DNA of 64,000 bases from Paramecium pentaurelia (Eukaryota; Ciliophora; Oligohymenophorea; Peniculida; Parameciidae): the NCBI GenBank assembly GCA_905183005.1, contig CAJJDO010000067.1, positions 310,001 to 374,000 of the forward strand, written 5' to 3'. The position numbers and the translations under genes were made by a program. Positions 36,787-48,217 of the stretch are shown one piece after another. Position 1 is the stretch's first letter. Every line of letters starts with the position of its first letter. A model generated the notes under the pieces. That model saw only the letters and a list, made by a program, of their open reading frames with translations, was not told where the DNA came from and ran no database searches.

Positions 36787-38266
36787 TCAATACACCTTGA
36801 GTTTCAATAATTGTAATGGAATCTCTTAAGATGATTATTTAAAAACTTTGATGAGATCATCTTTGAGTTTATAATTTAAATCTCTTGGTTCTATAAAGCT
36901 TAAAGCCTCTCCCTTTTTGCCAGCTCTACCAGTTCTACCAATTCTATGGATATAATCTTCAATATTTTCAGGGAAATCATAATTAATCTAAATATTTATA
37001 TATAAAGATTACCACAATATCTACATCTGAAACATCTAATCCTCTTGAGGCTAAATTAGTTGTAATTAAACAACTAACTTTTCCATTTCTAAAATCTTAC
37101 ATAATGTAATCTCTTTAATTTTATTTTAAATCTCCATGTAAATATCTAGCATTAATACCATGTTATGATAATCTATATTCAAGCTTTTATGTGTCTATTT
37201 TCTTTTAACAAAACACCAAAACCTTTTTATCTTTTATTTGATTGAAATATTCAATTAATTATTCAAACTTATTTCCACCAGCAATTATTACACTTTAAGT
37301 AATATTCTTATTAACAGATAACCCTCTCTCTCCTAATTATAAGAAAATTGGATCTTGACTACATAAACTATTTGCCAATCTTTAAACTTCTTAAGGCCAT
37401 GTTGCACTAAAAAATAATGTTTATCTATCTTTTCTGACTTCTTTCAATACATCTCTAATTTAATCTTCAAAACCCATATCAAGCATTCTATCTGCCTCAT
37501 CCAAAACTACTTAAGTAATTGATTTCAAAGGTAATCCATCTTTTATAAAATCTAACAATCGACCTGGAGTAGCAATTATTATTTTTGGAGTTTCTGGCCT
37601 TGCAAATCTATTAGATTTTCCTAATAAACTAACATATTAATTAGGTTTAGGAACACCTCCATATAAACAACAAGTTTTTGCAAATAGATCATATTATGTT
37701 TAAATTTGTTAGGCTAGTTCTCTAGTTGGAGCTAAAACCAAAATTCTTGGACCATTGATAGGTGGTTATGCTTGCATATGCATGATTCCAGGTAAAGCAT
37801 AGGCAAGTGTTTTGCCTGATCCTGTTTCAGCTATTGCTATTACATCATGGCCATCAAAAATTAATGGCATTATTGCTTGTTGAATTGAAGAAGGAGATGT
37901 TATGTTTCTTGCTTTTAAAGCTTCCTAAAGATTTTAAGGTAGAAAATTGAAATCTTAGGCAATATTAAAAACTTTCCCATGAATTTTGTTTGCTTTTATA
38001 AAATTAATAACATCATCTGTAGGTGCAACAGGTATGAGTTTTAATTATTTATTTATCTCATTTTGTTACTCTTACTTTAATGTATCACAGTGTCGAGCAA
38101 ATTCACCAAATGATATATGAGACCTTGAATGGTATGATCCTTAAAATTAAGATCTTGATGATTGTGATCTAAACCTGTTGGTGTTAGAGAAACTGTATAT
38201 AGAACCTCTTAATCCCAAAGGACAAAAGAATTAAATAAGTGCTTTTCTAAGTGGATTATTTATCAT
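36787..38266 (-). CDS. DEAD-box RNA helicase, possibly mitochondrial, 484 aa
   Basis: Two exons (intron 36988-37012) give 485 codons. Canonical motifs: Q motif (SPSSIQQAIMPLI), I AETGSGKT, Ia PTRELAQQ, Ib TPGRLLDF, II VLDEADRM, III SATWP, IV VLVFCQKK, V TTNLASRGLDV and VI HRIGRTGRAGK. The splice lies between motif V and VI and restores DIVINYDFP. The first 40 residues are basic and Ser/Arg-rich with almost no acidic residues (MINNPLRKALIQFFCP...RSQSSR), which resembles a mitochondrial presequence; this is inference. It unwinds or remodels RNA. Confidence 0.95.
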
Positions 38267-38445
38267 TAATATAATTTAATAAAATTTCTTATTTGAAAAA
38301 TTTCTAATTAAACTAAATATTAATCAAAACTCAAAATATCTTTGAAAATTAAATCTCTAAAGATTTCTTTATTTTTTCTCTGTTTCTCATCTTTTTCTAT
38401 ATTTATAATATATTATTAAAAAATTTAATAATTATTTTTATAAAA

Positions 38446-39414
38446 ATGTTTTACACTTTAACAATAGAACAAAGAGATCGCCGTAAGAAGGATAAAAAAG
38501 CAAATTAAGTTAATTGTCCATAATGTCCAGCTTCTTTATAAGGAATTTTAAAATCTAAAGCATTTTGGTATTTATTTTTAATACCCTTTATAGTATATTT
38601 TGTTTAAATTATGTTTGCAAAACTCATATAGTAAAAAAACGAAAAGATCCTTTAATTGATGATAAAATTGGTAAAATATGTAAAGAATGTGAAGATGCAA
38701 TTCTATTTTAAAAAATTATGTCAAAGGTATAAATAATTCTATAAAAATTCAGCATTAAAAAAAAGAATAGGAATTGAAAGATTAGTATTAAGAATTACAA
38801 AATACTTTGGATAATGTTAATAGTTAATTTAAAGATTTGTTATCTTAAGAATAAACAATTAAATATACAATTGAAAAGGGCTAAAAAGAATATGAGAAAA
38901 AAGAGCAATAAGCTAAATAAAATATTAAAGAAGCAGAAGATAGATAGGATTAATGTAATTAGGAAAGCCTTTAATTAAGCCAATAATATCGTAAGTTAGT
39001 GGAGGAAAAATAGATTAAAGAGAAAGAAAAATAAGCATTACAAGAAAAACATGAAAATATGTAAAAGTCTATAATATAATTAGTTAATAATAGGAACAAT
39101 AAATTTTAATTGAAATTTAAGAAATTTAAGAAAATATTAAAACAGTAAATGAGACTATCAGCAATATTACTTAAGAAATCGCCAGAATTAATTATAATTA
39201 AAAATCTGAAGAGAAAGAAAAATAAAGTCTATTTGCCCGATATACATAAAGTGGTGTTGGCACAATTCAAATTGATTCTAAATAAGTATCTGAAATAATT
39301 CCAAGAACAACAATTTAAAAAAATAAAAAATAAATACTTGATCAACCAGATAGAGGAGAAGGATTTTGTTGTATGAGTATTATTCCGAGTAATTCTAAAA
39401 AGAAAAAGGGATGA
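38446..39414 (+). CDS. FYVE-like zinc-finger and coiled-coil protein, 297 aa
   Basis: Four exons (introns 38568-38593, 38727-38752 ending CAG, 39061-39083) give 298 codons. Residues about 23-80 contain ordered Cys pairs: NCPQCPAS, FCIFCLNYVCKTH and ICKECED. The pattern resembles FYVE-related fingers that bind membranes or small GTPases, but the R(R/K)HHCR signature is missing, so lipid binding is uncertain. A long Gln/Lys/Glu coiled coil follows (ELQNTLDNVNSQFKDLLS). The end is FCCMSIIPSNSKKKKG, a Cys pair followed by a basic tail. It ends 42 nt before the convergent stop of the next gene. Confidence 0.75.
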
Positions 39415-39456
39415 TTTTACTAAATTTATCTACTTATGTATTTTTATGTATATTCA

Positions 39457-41452
39457 TCAAAATTTTGCTTCAGATTTGCAATTTGTTTCAGATTTACAAT
39501 TTGCTAATGAGGAATGTTTCTATTTTATATCAATTGTAAAAACAGCATTTCTTTCTTATCCTTATTCACTAATACAGACATCATCTATTGATATTAAGTC
39601 TAAAGTATTCTTTCTCATTTTTAATAAATCTACTATTGTTTTATCTATAGAATTTAGTAATCTCACATTGATTGGATTATCTAAATTTTCTACTATTTCT
39701 TTAAAAGCATTTTAGGCATCTACAGCTCTCTAAAAGTCACTTTTCATAGGTTTTAATATCGAATAATAATGTTAATTTATGTTAAATTATTTAGAATTTG
39801 GATCTAATGGAATTGTAGGTTTTTAAAGATAATCAAAAACTTTAATCTGAGATTCAGTTAATAAGATCATTTTCAATTTATCTATTTCCTGCAATTTCTT
39901 CATAATATATAAAATATCCATTTACTTTATAATTTTTTTAACCGAATATTCAATTTGAAGACTTTTATAATTTTTGGAACTAAATGAAATATATATAATT
40001 TACTTAACAAAACAACTTATGAAATACAAGTAATCAGTCCATTTCATTTTTAACTTTTTTTAAATGCTCTGAAAATATTATTTAATAGAAAATGATATAG
40101 CTTTAGTTAATTATTACTTAGCTTCTTCTTTAGATTGAGGATCTACTACTAGAGAATCTATAACTTCCATCTGTTTCTTCTTTATTTTTATAGATTATAA
40201 TCGTTAAAATGCTTTTTTTTTATTTTCAACAAATAATCCTTCTCTAGTAGATTATAATTATTTTCTTGTCATTAATTCTTGTTATCCTTCTTGATTTTAT
40301 TCTTCATCTCTTTAAATTGTAGTTTTCTTCTTCTTTTCTTGCTCAAATTCAAATAATGAATTCAAAATTCGAACATAATATGATAGCATATTTATAGGTT
40401 TCTATATAAGAAAGGCTATAGTAAAAAATACTTACCAAAGTCCTCCCATTTAACTTAGAATAATTTGAATTTTAGTGTAGCTTCTATAATATTATTATTC
40501 AATTTAATCTAATCGTATTACAACATTCATTATTAAGTCACTCTCATTTAAATCAATCATTTCTGTATGTCTTTTATATCTTAAGGTTTTTTGAATTTAG
40601 TAATCTTCAGTTATAAGACCTAGATCTGTAAATACTGTTATTGGCTACATATAAAATGAAATTTCTTTAAAAATCTTACTAGATATTGTAGTGAAAATAT
40701 CTTCACCTTTAGATATAAAAGGTTACTCTTCATTTTTTACATCTATAACATATGAAGACATTTAAAGAGAAAAATAGTTTTATTCTAACAATTATTTAAT
40801 TTCATCTCTAGGTTTACATTCTTTTGTTTTTTTTGTTTATTCATTGCACATTTTAAATTAGAATAATATAAAACTATAAGCTGAAGAATCAAAGGTGCCT
40901 TCTATATTTATCTCATTGATTTTATTCCAATCAATACAGTAATTAGTTGGTAAATTTAAATGAGAAAAATATTCTGATAATTCAACTTACCGAATGAGTT
41001 CTGGAGTACAGGAAGTTAAAGGAAGATCTTATGAAGTCCATTCATCAACTTTTTGATTATCAACACTAAAAATTGAATTAAATATAATACATTTTAGTTG
41101 TTTTGGTTGTAATTTGGGCTTCTACAACATAAACTGATTCATCTATATATGTAGCATAATTTGGTGATTAAATAGCGAATGTTAAGGTAAAATTTTATTC
41201 GTTAAATTTGAATTATTCTGGTTATGCATGATAGACCTCAGTTGTTAGTGAAGTTGGATTATTTCTTTGACCCAAAGTATATAAATTAACAATAAGTAGG
41301 TAAATGAAAAAAGAGATCAATGCCAAAGTTAGACAGGCTCCAAATAAGGTTTTATGTCCCTCCTCTTATTTTATCAATAATTGAACAGGCTATGAAAAAA
41401 TATCCACCTTTTTGAGGCTTTTCAGTGCCTTTCTCTAAAAATTAATAATCAT
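39457..41452 (-). CDS. ciliate-type transmembrane protein, second family member, 656 aa
   Basis: Two exons (intron 41066-41090) give 657 codons. A short cytosolic start (LKKVDIFSQPVQL) leads to a membrane helix (ACLTLALISFFIYLLIVNLY), an exoplasmic-type domain of about 300 residues with several cysteines (CTPEL, NYCIDW, KMCNEQ, KECKPR), a second helix (GGLWQVFFTIAFLI) and a long charged tail. The tail ends with KKLQEIDKLKMILLTESQI, the same motif as in the 26828-29070 protein. The two differ in length and intron number, so they are distant paralogues. Function unknown. Confidence 0.85.
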
Positions 41453-41750
41453 TTTTATTATAATTAAATATTTAGATTAATTAAGAATGAAATATTTATT
41501 AAGTACTTGTGATTCAATAGTTTGATTACATAATGATCATTTTATTACAAAATGTTATTATATATATTAAATATCCAAATAGTATACTGTCAGGATCCTA
41601 ATAATAAGAATATAAAACTTAATTACGTTCTTATAGAAATTAAAAATTATAATGATTGTAATTTGAATATTATTTTCAAAAACAATACATTGTTCAAATA
41701 ATTAATCAAAACTAGGTAAAAAGGAATGATTTATTTAAATTTTTCTAAAA

Positions 41751-41951
41751 TCATCCTTACTTCTTAATTTAAAGAAAGGCAATAAAAAATATAACTGTAA
41801 AGATGTTATATTTAAAAAATAAGTTCTTTAGAATTATTTCGATTAGAAATAGGGTTTCAAATATTTGATTTGTTACATTCTCATTTTCCATTTCATCCTT
41901 CATTTATAAATCTTCTACCTATAATAAAGATATATACTTCTATTTACTCAT
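41751..41951 (-). CDS. possible small single-pass membrane protein, 66 aa
   Basis: A 67-codon ORF (MSKQKYISLLQVEDLQMKD...) with an acidic N-terminal half and one hydrophobic segment (YNIFTVIFFIAFL) followed by a basic end. Composition is coding-like and it stands alone in a 970-nt gap, but short ORFs occur by chance. No homologue is recognised. Confidence 0.3.
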
Positions 41952-42423
41952 AAATTAATCATTTATTTCTTCAAAATGGTCTCAACGGAAAGAACTAAGA
42001 AATATCTTCTTTATTATTTAATAAATATAGAAATAATAATAATTTGGAGAAAAAAATATATTTCTCTATTATGTTTAAATAATATGGTTGAAGTAATAAA
42101 TTTGAATTTATGATATTCCTCTATTATATATATTATTTTAATTTATGGATATTGTATATAGATTTAAAATAATTTATTTTTTATTGAGATAATTTAAGAT
42201 TTATCTGTGATTGATTACTTTTATGTTTCTAATTAATAAAGAAAGCATCACTTAGATGAATATTTAAATATTTAAATATAATTATACTAACAACAATATA
42301 TAAATGAGATTTGATAAGTAAACAACAATATTATAGGAATCAAAAGATATATTATATGAAATGCTTAATTAATAAATATTTTTTGTCAACATTGAATAAT
42401 GTACTATTAATAATATAATTGAA
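41952..42423. other. AT-rich intergenic region
   Basis: Lies between a possible small gene and the end of uL29. No coding-like sequence, RNA or repeat that I can support. Confidence 0.4.
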
Positions 42424-42851
42424 TCACTCCTTTAAAGCAAACTTTCTCAAAGGGAAATTATTTTATCTCTTCCATTATCTTACGGTCTTTTGGGCTAGAA
42501 ATATATTATGCTAAACTTTACCTCTCTCACTTCTAGTTAATCTTTATCTAATTGCTCTTGTTTTTTTTCCTCTAAGATCAACAGGTAGATTTGAAGCATT
42601 CTTTGTAGTTGATTTAACTTAATTTCTTCTTTATTCATTGATGACTGTTAAATATTTTGCAATTCTCTTTCTAACAAGCTAAATTATATTAATTATGATC
42701 TTACTCCAATTCTGCCAAGTTTTTAAGCATTACCTGCTGAAACTTTAACTGTTCTCAATTGAATGAGTTCACCTTTGAGTTTTTCTAAATCCTTTAAGAG
42801 ATCTTCTGGCTTTTATTCTCTGAGCTTTCTGACTTTGAACTTTTGAGACAT
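42424..42851 (-). CDS. RPL35: 60S ribosomal protein L35 (uL29), 133 aa
   Basis: Two exons (intron 42679-42704) give 134 codons. Readable landmarks: KVRKLREQKPEDLLKDLEKL, GELIQLRTVKVSAGNAQKL, GRIGLVRKRIAKYLTVINEQ across the splice, and DLRGKKTRAIRQRLTRSE near the C-terminus. uL29 sits at the peptide exit tunnel and contacts nascent-chain factors. Length is slightly above the usual 123 residues because of a basic C-terminal extension (KRQNNFPLRKFALKE). Divergent from the AGC kinase with only 32 nt between start codons. Confidence 0.95.
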
Positions 42852-42883
42852 ATTTTAAAAAAGGATTTAATTTTTTATTAAAT

Positions 42884-44081
42884 ATGGGGAATTGTTTCAA
42901 TTAAGAAGAAACCCATAATTCATCTGTAAAAAGAATTAAAAAAATTGAGAGTGGCATAAGTTAAGCTTTACAAGATACAGATGGAGGAAAGATTAGTTTA
43001 AGAGAATTTTTAAGCTAAGGAGAGATTGGGAGGGTTTTATAATGTTTTAATTTAAGGGTTAATTTGGTAAAGTACTTAAAGTCAGAATGAAAAACAATCA
43101 AAGAGAATATGCTATGAAGGTTATCAAGAAATAAGACATTATAAATTATGGATTGGTAGAACATACAATGTTAGAAAAAAACGTGTTAGAATATAGTAAC
43201 AATCCATTTGTGATCAGATTATAATACTCTTTTCAAACTGAACATAAACTATATTTAGTCATGGAGTATTTATATACATTTTACATAAAAGATTAGTAAA
43301 TGGTGGATAACTATTAAAGATAATTAATAGATAACCGCAAAAAAGATTGTCATTATATCAAGCTTAATTTTGCACAGCAGAAGTATTACTAGGTCTTGAA
43401 TATATGCATGATAAACTTAAAGTGATATATAGAGATTTGAAACCAGAAAACGTTTTAGTAACTGATGATGGCCATCTAAAATTAACCGATTTTGGATTGT
43501 CTAAGAAATACGAATCAGATAATATGAAATTCTTTACAGTACTTAAATAAAAACTTATCATAAGTTCAGATGGCTGGTACACCTGAATATCTGGCACCTG
43601 AAATAATAAACAATTCTGGACATAATCATACTGTAGATTGGTGGTGTTTAGGAATCTTTATCTATGAAATGTTGACAGGAAGAACACCCTTTATAGACAA
43701 TTCAAACAATATTCTAAATATTGAAAAACAAATAAAGGAAGGTACTATTGAATTTCCAGATTATATAAACGAAGAGTCCTAAGATATTATATTAAAATTG
43801 TTGAATAAAGATCCAAATTTAAGACTAGGTAATTCCAGAAATTAAGTTAAGGTTATAAATCCATCTAAGATATTAAAGATCATGCTTTTCTTCAGAATAT
43901 AAATTGGGATGACATTGCTAATTTAAGAATTAAATCCCCACTTTTAGGAATAACTCATCTTCAAACTCAACCAAAAACAGATGTTTCAGTTCCTAAAAAG
44001 ATTCTTGAAACCCCATAGTCTTAAGTAGCACAAACAGAAGAGAATTTTGAAGGTTTTTCTGTTAATCATGAAGAATTTTGA
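42884..44081 (+). CDS. AGC-family protein kinase (AKT/SGK/S6K-like), 364 aa
   Basis: Five exons; introns 43034-43056 (AAG), 43266-43291 (AAG), 43539-43569 (CAG) and 43829-43851 (AAG) give 365 codons. None ends TAG, and each is confirmed by kinase motifs. Motifs: Gly loop GRGQFGKVLKV, AMKVIKK, VMELVNGGQLL, IYRDLKPENVLV, LTDFGLSK, the activation segment end AGTPEYLAPE, and RLGYKSIQDIKDHAF. The C-terminal tail has a turn-like motif (ETPQSQ) and a hydrophobic motif FEGFS. MGNCFN at the N-terminus fits N-myristoylation, possibly standing in for a PH domain. No PH domain seen. Should be active. Confidence 0.92.
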
Positions 44082-44321
44082 ACCCTAATTTTCTTTATGT
44101 TATGTTCATTCTTTGTATATTATTATTCATACTGAGATAAAACACAATTATTAACTCAGTAATAATATAATTTTTTATATTTTAATAAAAATTCTTTATA
44201 TTGTGTTAATAATGGAATATAAAAAAGAGTATTGATATTTTGTTTAATATATATTTTTAATAGATAAATATTTTAGTATATTGAAATGATAATAAATTAA
44301 TTCATATTACAATGTCTAAAT

Positions 44322-44774
44322 TCATTTCTATATTTAAATTGATTTTTAAGAATGAAATAGTTTTTTGTTTGTCTGAAGAATAGGCATCTCTTCAATTGAG
44401 CAATCTTCTGGAATATCCTCACATTATTATTGAGGTATAGTGCTGTCTTGTAATATTTTTCTTGTCTTTTCAATTATCAACTAAGATGATTTTAGTCGAA
44501 CTACTGGCTCATTACGTCTTTCTATATATCCAATTAAGTAATTTTATAATGTTGCAATCACATAAGGTTTGTGCTTGTGAATAGATTTCTGAAATAAAAT
44601 ATTGGAGACATCCTAATTTTCATATTGTCTAATTTCCATCTAACCTCCAGGATGTTGTGTTATGAAATCAGTCAGATCATAAATTGCCTTCTTGTATACA
44701 AATAATGATAGTTGATTTCTTTTAGCATAAAATTACATCTCTTGTATATCATTAAAATATAAAAGTTGATTCAT
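44322..44774 (-). CDS. cytochrome b5-like heme-binding domain protein, 150 aa
   Basis: Single exon of 151 codons. Residues about 25-80 carry the cytochrome b5 core VYKKAIYDLTDFITQHPGG; the His of HPGG is the usual first heme ligand. The second ligand is probably in KSIHKHKPYV. The C-terminal half is unlike known desaturases or reductases and has no membrane anchor, so this is a free-standing cyt-b5 protein. Electron-carrier role inferred from family. Confidence 0.75.
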
Positions 44775-45269
44775 ATTATTTATCATTTCTTAATATCAAG
44801 AAAATCATTTTAGATTTCATTCAAATATGAAAAAAGAGGAACTTATTATAGTATGAAAAGGTTCCTATTTTCTAAAGAAAAACTTTTAGATGAACATTAG
44901 ATAGATTTTAGATTTGTATCTGAAAGTCTAATAAAATTTATTTTTATCAAGATTACTACTTCTATATTATCATATATTAATAACTATAATAATATAAAAA
45001 TATAATTGATATCAATATCTTTTGTATAAAAATATTACATTTAATATAAATAGAAATGAAATGAATTTGAAAAGTTGATTTAAATACTATTTTAATTTAG
45101 ATATTCTGAATTCATTTAATATTATTAGAAGATAGAGAGAAAATATTTATATATTAATTCATAATTTTATACAAATATTCTTAATTTTAAAGTTACTATG
45201 TATTTCTAATATTAGTTTTTTATATTTTGTTTATTAATGAATACGTTGAGAAAAAAGAGTGTTATTTAA
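44775..45269. other. AT-rich intergenic region
   Basis: Divergent promoter region between the cyt-b5 gene and the cyclic-nucleotide-binding gene. Nothing else seen. Confidence 0.4.
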
Positions 45270-47060
45270 ATGAAATAAATCGACACTCCTTCTACACAAT
45301 CAACCACTAGAAAGACTTTACAATCTAGATCAAAGAGAGCAAAGACTGAACATAATTACCCTGAAGTCAGTCAATTTGAACCATCTAAAAAAAGGAATAG
45401 AGAACAATTATTACCATAAACACATTAATAATATTTAAAAGCAAAAAGAGATATAGAATATACATATCTTATATAATAAAGAAGAAGATAAAAAACATAG
45501 CATAATGAAATTCCTTTTGATTTAAAAATGGCTTATATTATTAAAAGATAATCTGTGACTGGAAGAAAAATATTACATAAATCCTCATTTGAAGAAAGTG
45601 TATCTTCTCCAATTACAAAAAAGAAATTAGATTCTATATGTGAAGAAACATTCTAACTTCAACCTATTAAAAAAGATCCCATCCTTGAATAAGAATGTTT
45701 GGGTTATCCAAGTTTACATTAAGAATGGGATAAAAGATGGGAATCTTTATTCGAGACTTTCTTTGAAATGTAGGCAGTGAAATCAAAAAATATTTCATAA
45801 TAAAGTGAGACTCGTAAAGATAGTAGAGTAAAATTTAGCAAAGGTATTGTAATGAAGAATAATTAAAGGACAATAAATAATAGAATAAATAATGACGAGG
45901 TATTAGTATTAAAAAGAGAATTATCTAAATAACCTATGTATAGAGATATATAAAAATTGGAACCTATCTTTTAAAAAAACAAATTTTTATCAAGATTTAA
46001 TGAAATCATAAGAAAAATTATTATCCAGTAATGTTAATTAAGAGAATATTAGCCTGATGAACTTGTATTATCCAACGAGATTAATTGTGATAAAGTATTT
46101 GTTATAGTTTTGGGATCATGCAAGGTTGTTATGACTTCTTTTAACAAAGATCAAGAAATTTTAGGTAGAATGGTTATTAGATCAATTTATGATGGATACC
46201 ATATAAATGTTGATAATTTATTAATTGAAAAAAAAATAGAGGATATTAAGAAAATGAATAATTTGTCAGAAGCAAATTTATAATAATATGTTAAGAGTGA
46301 AATATATTCATAAGAGAAGTCTGTTGTAATTGAAATTAGTAGAGAAATATATGATAATGTATTAACTTATGCAATTGATGAAGAAATGAGAGAAAAGATT
46401 GAACTATTATAAAGGATTAAGATTTTAGGATTTAATAAAGATTTAAGACCTTTGGCTGCAATTTTACATTATCATGAATATAAATTTGGAGATTTAATTA
46501 TATCAGCCAAATAAGAAATTAGACATTGTTATTTTGTAAAGTCAGGAAGAATTAAAGTAACTATTTGTACTAGAAAATAAAGAGAATTATATAATTACTT
46601 AACATAATCTAATTAAATAGATTTATACGATTTTTCAGAAGAAAGTTCAATTGTAAAAACTAGTAAAAATATTGATCATTGTGGTAAAATCTTAAGGACA
46701 AATAAAAATAGTCATCCCTTTATGGAAATGAATATTCATATTGATATCAAAAGCTTAGAAGTAGGAGATTTTTTTGGAGGATCAAGTCTTCTAACTCAAC
46801 AAGAAATAATAGCTACTAATAGATATAAGAAAGATAAATTAGCATTGGTTAGTTTGATTGCTTTGACACCTGTTGTAGAATTATATTCAATTGATAGCAT
46901 GGAATTTGAGACATTACCAGATGGATTTTAACATTAATTAAAAGAATTAAGTTTATCATAGTCAGAATTTGATGATTTTGATGTAGATAAAATTGTTAAT
47001 GATTATGATTAGTGGTCAATACTTAAGTAAGCATATTATAAAAGTTTAGCTAAAAATTGA
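45270..47060 (+). CDS. cyclic-nucleotide-binding-domain protein without kinase, 596 aa
   Basis: A single intronless exon of 597 codons. The N-terminal 200 residues are basic and disordered-looking (TRKTLQSRSKRAKTEH). Two CNBD-like beta-barrels follow. The first is around QLREYQPDELVLSNEINCDKVFVIVLGS; the second is AAILHYHEYKFGDLIISAK ... CYFVKSGRIKV, with an insertion and then VGDFFGGSSLL. The second has the FGE-like GDFFGG turn, but the phosphate-binding RxA arginine is not obvious, so cAMP/cGMP binding is uncertain. No kinase or channel part is attached. It could be a scaffold or a degenerate regulatory-subunit relative. Confidence 0.8.
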
Positions 47061-47370
47061 ATTACAAAAAGCTATTATATATTTTATTTGTATTTATATT
47101 ATTTTTCATGAAATTATTCTCATACATAAAAACATGTAAATTTGATAAATTTGTTAAAAAGTACAATTTTCATAAATTTAATGGTCTCTCTTATTATATT
47201 TAGTCTCTTAATAACTTGTTAATTTGCACTTTAGAATAAGAATGATATTTATCATTGAAAATATTTATATAATTTTAGTCTCAGTTAGTAGAAATAAAAA
47301 TGAGAAAAACTTGCATCGAGTTTAGTCTATCAAATCAGATTATATGTATTTAATCATTTCATTTATGGAT

Positions 47371-47694
47371 TCAAAATATTTGACAAGCAACATATCGTTT
47401 ATGTTTTACGATGTCTCTCAATTCCTTTTCACTTAATGAACTTCTGGCACTATGTCTAACTTCATTACCAAATTAAGCACTTTATCTTATGGCATTATTT
47501 TGATTAGATTCTTATTTTAGTTAATCGATATTTTCATTGGAATTAGTGTTTTAGATCTAAGATGAAAAAACTACATCGTATTTTCTAAAATATGAGTCTA
47601 AAAATACGTTGTTGCTGGTGTTTGAATTGGTTCATAAGCAGGATTAGAACTATTAATATGGGAAATATTTTTACAAGGACTAATATTTATTCAT
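47371..47694 (-). CDS. small hypothetical protein, about 95 aa
   Basis: The C-terminal exon (NNVFLDSYFRKYDVVF ... SLSEKELRDIVKHKRYV) is coding-like. The N-terminus is joined through a candidate 36-nt intron (GTTC...CAG) that removes an in-frame TGA and gives 96 codons. This intron is longer than usual and starts GTT, so the 5' exon is tentative. No domain recognised. Its ATG is 6 nt from the start of the gene on the other strand. Confidence 0.5.
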
Positions 47695-47700
47695 TATTTT

Positions 47701-48081
47701 ATGATTTTAATTATTGAAGGGTAACCTTTAATGAAAAAATATAAGATCTCAAACTCTAATAGACAACCAACTCGAAGTATTGGAGTTTCAAGGATTTCAA
47801 CAATCCCTGAAATAAGAGATGAATAACCTCAAAAGAAAGAATTAAAACATAATGTAATTAGTTTAAAGGAATTGGTTCGTAAGAATGTTGAACGTAAAAT
47901 GTTAAATACACCAGAACCTCATCTAAAAAGGAAGATAATAATACCAGAAGTCTCTTAATAAGAATATAAGTCATAAACAACTCCATCAATCTGTAAATAG
48001 AGAGTGATTCATTTATATGCAAAACGAAAACTCTATCTAAAATCATTCAATATTTCACTTTCTTCACTCAAATTAAGTTGA
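47701..48081 (+). CDS. small basic hypothetical protein, 126 aa
   Basis: Single exon of 127 codons. Basic, with RQPTRSIGVSRISTIPE near the N-terminus and KRKIIIPEVSQQEYKS in the middle. No known domain. The ATG chosen is the first in frame; a second Met ten codons later (MKKYKISN) could be the true start and would widen the very small gap to the divergent neighbour. Confidence 0.55.
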
Positions 48082-48217
48082 GATTTGGATGTATTATAAT
48101 ATGAGTAAATCATTATAATATTTATATATATAATCTCATTTAATTTATAATAAAATTGTAATACAATAATAATATAAAGATATTTAAAACAATTAATATA
48201 TTTATGTACAATTTAAA

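Noticed and set aside
39446..39715. Plus-strand ORF of 89 codons
   Set aside because: It is antisense to the strongly supported C-terminal exon of the 39457-41452 membrane protein.
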